DNA of 64,000 bases. Source: Antedon mediterranea (Eukaryota; Echinodermata; Crinoidea; Comatulida; Antedonidae). Below the pieces are notes generated by a model. That model was given only the letters and a program-made list of their open reading frames with translations. It was not told where the DNA came from and did not search any database. Each line of letters opens with the position of its first letter. Position 1 is the first letter of the stretch. The stretch lies in the NCBI RefSeq assembly GCF_964355755.1, contig NC_092673.1, positions 5,215,001 to 5,279,000 on the forward strand, given 5' to 3'. Shown one piece after another: positions 1 to 10,200 of the stretch. The position numbers were made by a program, and so were the translations under genes.

Positions 1-1200
1 CCCAAAAAATCAGCCTAATTTCGTGTTCTAGGAGGTTAGAATTATAACAGAGGATATACGGTATATATTATGTAAAACTCCACCCAGTGATATACAAAAC
101 AAAAAGTATCAAACATATGCAGACATCCTACCATTAGACCACTGGGCCTTTAATGGTATAGTTGAAATTCGATTAAATTAAGATACATTTTGGATAAACC
201 TTTGAAATACTTATATGAATTTATATGACCATAAATTTATTTTTTATTTTGTATATATATATAATATAATATAATAACATAATAATAATATTTAATTTAA
301 TGTTGAAAGCACCTTTTATTTACACATGTGAAAGTATAAATAAAATCCTTAATACCTTGATTCTCTGCCAAAATGTTTCAGAGGCCTAATACACAGTAAC
401 TTCTGACCTGTGTGACTCATTAATTAATCAACAAAAATTAGTCAAGGCTGGATTGCATGTAAATGAAACTATTTGCCAATGATAGACCCACAGAAAAAAG
501 ATTTTTTTTTTCTACCTTAGTTGTCGACATACATCTAAATTTAATGACACTTGGCAAAAGTTTGTTGGAACTCGGATAAAACAATAGTTAAATATTTTTG
601 TATATAATCATGTGATGATATACAGAAGCATGTCTATTGCATTACACCATAATATAAAAATTTGTCTAAAAAGTAATTCAAAATTAACATATATTAGACG
701 AGCAGGAAGTATTTGCTTAAATAAATTTTTGTTGTGTCACTAAATTTGAGTAATGGCACGAATACCGGATGAATAAAAGAAGAATTGCACATGAAGATTA
801 TTGGAAACTGTGTCAGAGGTCTGATCATACCGATTCAGGGATAAGCCCACTCTGGGGTACAGTAAGCTTGACGTACTCCAAATGTTATGCCAAATTATGC
901 AATCATATTTGGATTCAAGGGGCGCCCGAATATTGAATTCGCTACAGTGAAAGGTATAAGCCAACCTCATCAAAATGGAGGTAAAATATGAACAGGAAAA
1001 ACTGTACTGTAGGCCTACTACTTGAAACGTAGACAATGGAACAAAATAGTATGTGATGTTTTAGTTGCACTTTAAAAAAGAAACAAGAACATAATATTCA
1101 TAATAGGTAAAACAAAAAAAAGGTCATTTGCAACAGAGGTATTTCTTTTGTATTTTGATTTGGGAAAATGTTTATATTTTTTTTTTTTTTTTTATTTCAG
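1..1200 (+). other. Presumed shootin intron, no exon recognised
   Basis: AT-rich DNA upstream of the first recognised exon. A 98-codon open frame on the - strand (740-1036) shows no familiar domain and is taken as chance. No further repeat recognised. Confidence 0.4.
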
Positions 1201-1282
1201 CTTGAACAAGAACGCATATCAAATTCTGATTTGAAAGATGCACTAAAGCAGAGAGACCGCGCAATACAGCAATTTAGTAGAG
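1201..1282 (+). CDS. SHTN1: SHTN1 exon a
   Basis: The acceptor is a long T-run ending TTTATTTCAG and the donor is AG|GTAACC. It reads LEQERISNSDLKDALKQRDR and on, a helical charged segment of the shootin N-terminal coiled coil. It ends with one base of a split codon that the next exon completes as Val. Confidence 0.8.
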
Positions 1283-4200
1283 GTAACCTCATTTGTCATT
1301 CATTAATACTGTACTGCGTTCACACAGCCTAAGTTGCTCATGAGCAAGAATCAGCTTGTCTTGAATATACTGTACTTGAACACATTTCTAACAGAGCTGT
1401 GTGCCATATACAGGTATCAATACCAACATTTTGCCAGCGCGAGAAAAGGGCTTTATAGTAGCACTAGTGGAGTTGTGGCTTGGTGGTTATAATGCTGGGC
1501 TACCAATCCAAGGGTCCTGGGTTCAAGTCCTGTCATGTCAGGATTTTTCTAATGACACATTACAACTCCATTTCTAAAGTCTTGTAATAAGACTTTGTTT
1601 ATGTAGAGCATCTTGTCTATTTGTTTGTCTTGTGAACAAGATTGCTACCTTTAAGAAGAATACTGAATGAATTAGCTTATGGTTATCCTTGGTAATTTTT
1701 CTAAATATATAAAAAACAAAAAACTTGAGAAATCAAACTTAATTCAAATTTAAGAATGCACTTACTATTGTGACACTGATAGTAACTAATGTCTAATAAA
1801 AACAATTACTATTTAAATTATCTGATTTTGTTTCAGTATCTACTCTGGTTGTTAACGAATTTGAAGAAATTAGTGAAAATTATGAGAAAGAGGCATTACT
1901 TCGCAAAAAAGCTGAGTCTTTTGCAGCTAAGGTAATTAAAACCTGGTAGATTATATACATTCTATACTCATAAAAACAATTTTGGTTTTAATATTTGGTG
2001 TAATCAGTATAGTACTTTCTTTTGCAGTTGTTTTCATTACAAAATTAGTAAATTATTTAACATAAATTTACCTTGAAACAATAAATAATAATTTACAATT
2101 ATTAAGTTAATCAATATGTACATCATGATTTGGAAATTGTGCAAATTAAATGCAATTAATTGTTTAATTTATTTATTCTTTATACTGAGTGACCTCTTCA
2201 TTACAAGACTATTTTTCCAGAGGGCCTAGTAGAAGATTATCATCTGGACATTGGGAGACAATCCCCTACTCTTGTTGAATTTTGCATAGTACCATGTTCT
2301 TTATCATGCGAATTACATGTATTCGAAGGACGAGGCGATGACAGTGCATTATCTTGCTTAAGGAGGTTCCATGTTCTTTATTATTTGCATTATATCCCAT
2401 CCGAAGGATGAGGCAATGACAGTGAAGTATCTTGCTTAAGGAAGATACAAGCATTGTGGTACAGACAGATCTTGAACACATGCCTTTCATATAATCGGAT
2501 ATTCCTTGGTAGATTCCTATATTGTTTAGCTAATATTAAATGATGGTTTAATATACAGTGAGGCTTTTTGTATTCCAGATGTACCAGGAAAAGAAAGTAG
2601 TAGCAGAGGTTGCTAGGCGGCAGAGTCAAATCCTTCTTGATCCACCAGATGACAAATTTACACAAGCCATGAAAGAAATTGAAGAACTCAATTCAATGCT
2701 GGAAAAGACCGAAACACAAGAAAAGGTAATGCAGTAATAATGCCGGTACCAATCTTTATTGTTTTAAAACCAACATGAAAATAAAAACATCTGTCATATT
2801 GACTCTGGTATAATCCCTTTCCTTACACAAGCCTGTTATTTTCTTGTTTGAGTGTATTGAAAATTCGAACCTTCAGGCAAACCAAAAATAAAGTTCTATT
2901 TTTAGAAAATAATCAATCAACTGATCTATTTATGTAGCACTGTTACTCACTATCAGTGATACAGCACATGTTAACAGTTATAATTATACATACTTACTTT
3001 TTAAATAGTGATATCAACACCTGTAATTTGTCAACACCTAAATATTGATGTATTAACACACCTGTTATTAGTTATTCACACCTGTATATCAATGTACAAA
3101 CTTTTAGTAGTGATACACCATCTGCTGATAGGATAGGAAATTGCATTAAAAAAAATAACATGTAAACTATGATATTGAAATTTAGATTCAACCTGTAAAT
3201 AGTGCTCAAGAACCTTCTGTAAATGACATTCCAACATCTGATAAAACTCCATCTGATGTTGCTATTGAATCAGATTCAGTAGTAGCAGATCCCAATGAAG
3301 ATGTCAGTAAAGATGATGCCATTAACCAACATACAGGTGATGTTAAGTTAAGTAAGACAGATGTATCAGCAGATGTCAGTGAGGTTTCTGCTGAAATGCC
3401 TTTGCAATCTGGCAGAAATGGTGAATCACTGATAATAACTGGAGGATCAGAAGTAACTGACAAAAAAGCTGAACCTGATGAGAAGCAATCTAGTAAACCT
3501 GAAGAACCTACATCTTCTAACAAACCAGAAATACCTGAAAGAACTGTATCAGCTGTCAAAGTTGAAGAAACTAACTCCTCTTGTAATAAAGAAATACTTG
3601 AAACAAATGAAGAAGAAAGCAAAGCTGAAGAATCTACAGAAATACATGAAGAAACTGTGTTAGCTGTCAAAGTTGAAGAGACTATGTCTGCTATCAAACC
3701 AGAAATACCTGAAAAAAATGTAGAAGTTGGTAAAGCTGAAGAACCTAAGTCTTCTAACAAACCAGTAATACCTGAAAGAACTGTATCGGCTGCTAAATAT
3801 GAAGAACCTAAGTCTTCAAACAAACAAACTGAAAAGAATGTAGAAGTTGGCAGTTCTGAAAAGCCAAAGCCTTCTAGCAAACCAGTAATACCTGAAAGAA
3901 CTGTATCGGCTGCCAAAGTTGAAGAACCTAAGTCAGCTAACAAACAAGAAACACCTGAAAACAATGAAGAAGTTGGCAAAGCTGAAGAGCCTAAGTCTTC
4001 TAACAAACCAGTAATACCTGAAAGAACTGTATCGGCTGCTAAATCTGAAGAACTTTCTAAAAAACCCAGTCAGGAAACATCTTCCAAACTCTCTGAGGTA
4101 ACTTTCAGAAAACTTTTTAAACAGTTTCCACGTTCCTGGGTAGTGACAAGACTATATACTTATTTATGAGATATTATACAGACTAATAGAGAAAAATGCT

Positions 4201-7200
4201 GCCTAGTAATCCCTAACAAGTATTATACCTTCATTGATTGATAGTTTAAAATGTTTTAAAATGCAGTCTGAAAACTGGATGTTAGTGTTTGACATCTGCT
4301 GTTGATAAATTAATTACCATTATGCACTTTTCTGATAATAGATACTTTTTATTATAAAGTACAACAGAAATCATGATTAATACTAATTATAATTCTCTAT
4401 GATAATTTATTTTTACAGAGCAATGACCAAATGATTAAGGTATTTAGAATATTTCTATCAAATATTTATGGTGTTAGTATTAATAGTGGTCAATAGTAAT
4501 ACCATATTCAGACACAATCAAATTGTAGAGAGTATGATTAAGTTTATGCCATATCACAATATCGGCTAACATTTCTGGATTCGCGTTTAAAAGAAAATGT
4601 TTGCGATCTGATTATAGGAGTAAAAAAGCACCGAACTGTACCGAGTAACAATTGCGATATTGATTATGCATTGCGAATTGGTGTGATTATGTAATGTTTG
4701 TCTGAATAGGATTTACTGTGGCTCCATATTAAGAAATAAAATATATTGTAAAACTGTATATTGTACACTAAATGTTTGCACTCGAAAGCCGCACACCTAA
4801 CTGGAAAATAGATTCACCCTATTTAATCAATGTGTATGTTAACATAATTATTTTGTTGGTATTAAATTTGAAATATATTTATATGTATATAAACACACAG
4901 GCACAGAACAATAATTCTAAACCACCCGGTGATATACTGAAATTTAATTAATTAAAACTGAAATGATAAGATGAGGGGAAATCTGTGAGAATGAGAAAAA
5001 GTTTGTGCACTCTTTGTGTTACCAATCAGTGTACCATGTCCCACACAACTGGCTTAACCTATATATTGTGCCAGTTCTGCAGTACATATCATTTCGAAAC
5101 CTGAGCTGCACTGACGAGATCTAATAAGATCGAAACAGTACTGTCTGCAGATTGGATATATATAAATAAAAAACCGAATTACTGAAAAAAATGACAATTC
5201 TGTCAGGGTATCAGTATATATATATTTTTCATTTTTAAATAATTAAATATTTGTTTTATTATTGCATTCAGAAAATTCTAACTATGATGGAAAGTATTAC
5301 TGATACTGAGGTGAATGAACTCTTGTATATACATGCACTATTGCAATAAAAATGAATTGAATCTTTCTTTTGCTGTATTAGAAAAGTACCACTTGTAGTA
5401 TCTTAGAGCTTAACCTTTGTCTACACTATTAAATTAACCAAATATGGTAGTGATATGACATCATTCTGTCCATAAATGGGCACATCGTATTTTTTTGTCA
5501 CATAACGTTTGATACGGTAGTGTAGACAGAACCTTAGAGTCGGAAACAATTCCTACATTCTATAGGTATTGATGGTGGGAGGGTGGTACTAGGCAGGGGT
5601 ATCTAGTCATACATTGTGACCAGGTTAAAGCTAAAGCAACAACAAAAACCTATGCTAAAGCTCTGTCTACACTATCAAACTAGTTGACGTTGACTAGGAC
5701 AAAAAAGTGTGATGTATCCAAATATAGTAGTAATATGACCAAATATGGTAATGATATGACATCATCATGTCCATATTTGGGCACATCACATTTTTTTTTC
5801 ACATAAAGTTTGATAGTGTAGACAGAGCTTTATTTAATATAGACTGCTAACACACAAGGGCAAATTATAGTTAAACTAATCATATATATTTGCAGTTCTT
5901 ATTTTTAACATTTATGTATATATTACTTAATAATTAATCATTTTTACAGGGAACATATTCTTTTTCTATTATATTTTAGCAATTTATTATTTATATTTAC
6001 AGCATATTTACTTTAGTATTTGTATCTATCTGTTGTGATCTGTTTCTATACAGTAGCGCCTCTCCTTGGAATACCCATTCAGAGGAGGACATATTGTTGT
6101 TTCTTTGTTTGTTTTATCTTTATACTGGGTGACCTCTTCAGTCAAAGACTGATCTCCCAGAGGGCCCAGTTGGTGATCAGTGGCTGTGATAAGTAACCCC
6201 CTACTCGTCTCGAAAGATGTACTAGGTTTTTTAAAGTGCACACGAGCAAGTTGTGTACACTGGACCTACGGTTTATAGTCCTTATCCGAGAAGACTCGTT
6301 CTACCACCAGAACCATGGAGTGAGTGAGCCTCGAACCCCTGCCTATGTTATGGCTACGTGATTACGGTTCCACTGTCTTAACCGCTCGGCCACTCACTCA
6401 CTCGCGCGTAGTTAAAAATCTACCGATGAAATCATAAATTTTTCACTTGAGTCTCTTTAATATGTTTTCTACTGTTTTATGTCGTAATTAACAATTTTAT
6501 ATTTCAAAATAACGTTTATGTTTTCCTTCCAAAATGTTATACAATTTTGGTTTAATTTATTATATATTTAATATATTTTATATTTATTAGTCTTTGTCAT
6601 ACAACCTGATGTGTTTTAGTGTTAGTGAAAATGCAACATATTTGTATAAAGTATTGGAACTAAATGGCTTACTATTTTTAGAAACTTCTTTTTGTTAGAC
6701 CTTTATGCTATCCTAGCCCCTTATTATAGACCACATTTTTGAAGCAAGCAAAATTTGAAAACAAATGACATGGAATGCTCAAAATGTAAACATTGCAATT
6801 AAAGAGATATTACCATTTCATCCCCATTATATGCTAAACAGAACATGCATAGAATGAACCAAATAATGTTACCATAAAGTAAAATGTCATACATCATCAT
6901 ACAAATTCAGGATAATAACATGTTACAAAAAACTAGATAAATAATAGTGCTAGTAGAATTGTCTATATTGTCACTTGCAAACACCTCGCAGTGATCTGCT
7001 CGTATATAAATAAAAAATGAGTTTGAGAAGCTATAGATATGCTGATTATCTTTTAAAAACAACCCAGTCGAAACACAGCTTCTATTTACCTCTACTCTCA
7101 TTTATTTATTTTTCTATCGTTTACTTAGACCAACAATGAATTGAACAACACAGAAGACAAAGACCAAAAACCAAAGAAAGAATACGTCCACAATCTGGAA

Positions 7201-10200
7201 AACAAGTTAAGCATTGCACAGGAGGAGAATGAGTGCCTTGAACAGCAGATAAGTGAGCTGCAAGATGAGCTGAAGAAAGTTAAGATTCAGTTAGAAGTGG
7301 CAGCTGAGAAGTTACGTCCACCACCACCACCTCCTCCACCACCCCTTCCTACTGTAAAGCATCCATTAGAGTAAGTGATCTTTCCTTTTTTTATAAATCT
7401 GAAATGTATTTGTAAGTTTTAAAAATGTGCCCATATAGGGACATGACGATGTCATATCACTACCATAATTGGGCAAATCACTACCATATTTGGGCACACA
7501 AACTAGTTTAATAGTGTAGACAGAGCTTTATATTGGCTTTATTGTTAAAACATTGTTTGTTTCACTGGAAAGTATTCCTGTATTAGACTGTCCTCTGACT
7601 TACCCAAACTTTAGCAGCATTGGTCAAATTTTTCTGAAAAAGAGTAATTTAAAAAATTTAATTGAGTTTATTTATTTTTTAGTCTTTTGAAGAAGATTTT
7701 GAAGAAAAGTCCAGATGATAAAAAAGACAAAGGTAATGTATTTACAATATTGTAAGTAACAAAACAAAGATAATTTAGTGTTTTATGAAATTTATTAATT
7801 TAGATTATTTGAATGTTAAAAATACTTATTTGGTTGTTTTGTTTGTACAATTTGATAATACAGGAAGAAAAGCTAAAGCTCAAGCGGGTATGGTATATTT
7901 AATTTTGCTGTTTCAACATATATCAATTTTTTCATTTTTAAAGATATTTTCTTGCTTTCATTCTTGTTTTTGTAGTTTTGAATGTTCTTATCTTCTGTAC
8001 ACATTTCTAAATTATAAAGTAGAAATTATTTAGATTTTAATCATATCATTAAAAATAAAATCATCAATCATTTGATCATATCTCATTTACATTTAAAACT
8101 AAAGAAAATATATAGAATTACATTAGAAACCATTTTATAAATTGCTTAAGCCCGGCGCAAACTAGACCTTTTGGCTGAGCTAACTGGCATGAGTAACACT
8201 TGGCTCACTAAAATATTTACCGCAAACTGTGATCGCGTTCTATCGCACACTAAACGCCTTCAGTACGCGATTTTCTGATTGGATAATTACTTACTACGCT
8301 ATACGGCACGCTCTGACATATTATAATAAATCAGAACATGTCATGCGCAGTGGAATATTTTAGTGAGCTATCTGCTCACGTTCGGCACACACTTGAGGAA
8401 CGCATGGCCGATTCCTCACGAATTCCCCGGCGCACACTGTGAGTCAGGTATTACTCGTGCCAGTTGGCCGAAAGCTCTAGCTTTAGCTTTATATAGCACT
8501 TTTCCAAGCTCATCAAGGCACTTCACAGTAGATTCGTGTTAAAATGTGCTTTATAGATGCAACACATGAAACAACTTTCACAACAACTCTCTCTTTTCGA
8601 CCTGCCATCAAACGGTACTAATCCTCCCTCAGTGACAGGGGTTGATGTGGACCAGTACACCAGGGTAACCCCTGCTAAGTTGATGTGGACCAGTACACCA
8701 GGATAACCCCTGCTAAGTTGATGTGTACCGGTACACCAGGGTAACCCCTGCTAAGTTGATGTGGACCAGTACACCAGGGTTAACCCCTGCTAAGTTACTG
8801 CCATCTTAGTTTTTTTTAGCCATCTAGAACAATAAATAATGAAATTGAATATAGTGACCCAAAACTTCTATATAAAACTTAATAATAGTGTACTTTTATT
8901 TGAATATTAAAGAATTTTTATTATTTGTTTTGTTTATACAATTTGATAAATAGGCTTCCAATTTCGTTTTGCTGTTTAAAAGAAATTACAAATTTCATTT
9001 ATTTGTTTTGTTTTTCCTATTGTTGTTAATTTGCTCATCCAAAATGATGTTTTCATCCTTATTCAATGACACATTAATTTATTTATTTTTTTAACTTTTA
9101 TTTTCTTTATTCATTTGGTAATTTCCATCTTCCCCCCCCCCCCCCCCACAAAAAAAAAACCATGAACAATGAAGATTAATAAAATCTGATTGTGACCAGT
9201 TTGTAGTTTTGATAAGTTAATCACTTCTGCAGAAAAAAAAAATTTTCACTTAAAAAAGACAAAACAGTTAAATTCACCAAAAACGCATTGACTGCCAGAC
9301 AATTTGACTATTTTTTCCTTTAAATTAAATTTTTTCAGGTACCGGTAAATATTTTTTACATTTTTTTGTCAAAGTGGATAACTATCATGGAACGTCAAAA
9401 TGGCATATTCAACAAACCAAAATTTTGAGGGGGAAACTATCTTTAACCATCTTCTTAATTATAATTAGCACTGTAGATAAATATAATACCTGTGTTGTTG
9501 TATATTGTTTGTAAACGGTATGTGATACTGTAACTAGTCTGGATGCACCATTGTTTGTGGTGTTGGTCCCACTTTCTTTGAGGATGTTAGAGTTTATTAA
9601 TCAATTTCAAGGCATTCTTTAACTTTAAGTCACTGTATATATTGTATTTGTAAACAGCTATATTGCCGTTGTTTTTTTTATATAATATTTATTAACAATT
9701 GGCAGACTACTTGAACTGCAGCCTACAAAGCAACAATCTTTGTTCATTCATTCACTCAAACTCATACCTGATGAAACAACGTTTGATTAATACTGTACTA
9801 ATGTTTGTGTTGCCAGATCCCTTACAGGAAAAGCATACTGCCTTAATAGATGAAATGATGAACAGGATAAAGAAAGGAAGAGTTGGACTTAAACCTGTAA
9901 ATGAGGTAAGCTTGCCTGAAACAGGAAGTATTAGAATGGTTTTCAAGAGTCATGAAGAGAATGGACATATAGAAATATGATCTGGTTTTGGGCCAGTATT
10001 TGAAAAAGTATCTATCCTTAAATGTTAGGGATTAGTCACTTACCATCTTATAAATGTAATTACAGAGACTTAGCTATTTGTTGTAGATTTGAACATTTAA
10101 AAAAAAAAGAAAATAAACTTTGTAATATTGTGATTGAAAATGATTATATGAAAAAAACACGATTAAAAATAAAATTCAAATGTCTTTCTGTATTTTACAT

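Noticed and set aside
1466-1530. Functional tRNA gene
   Set aside because: A and B boxes are present, but the acceptor stem does not pair and a SINE tail follows; a tRNA-derived SINE is the better call.
3206-4006. 266-codon open frame on the - strand opposite the shootin repeat exon
   Set aside because: It mirrors the repeat composition of the + strand exon (Ser/Leu repeats), has no family match I recognise, and the + frame fits the splice phases.
6340-6405. Functional tRNA-Ser/Leu gene on the - strand
   Set aside because: tRNA-like head only; copies at 10470 and 19661 share the downstream non-tRNA body, so it is a SINE family.
7785-8033. 82-codon + frame in a shootin intron
   Set aside because: AT-driven Phe/Leu/Tyr-rich frame; only the 24-nt part 7864-7887, in another frame, fits the gene.
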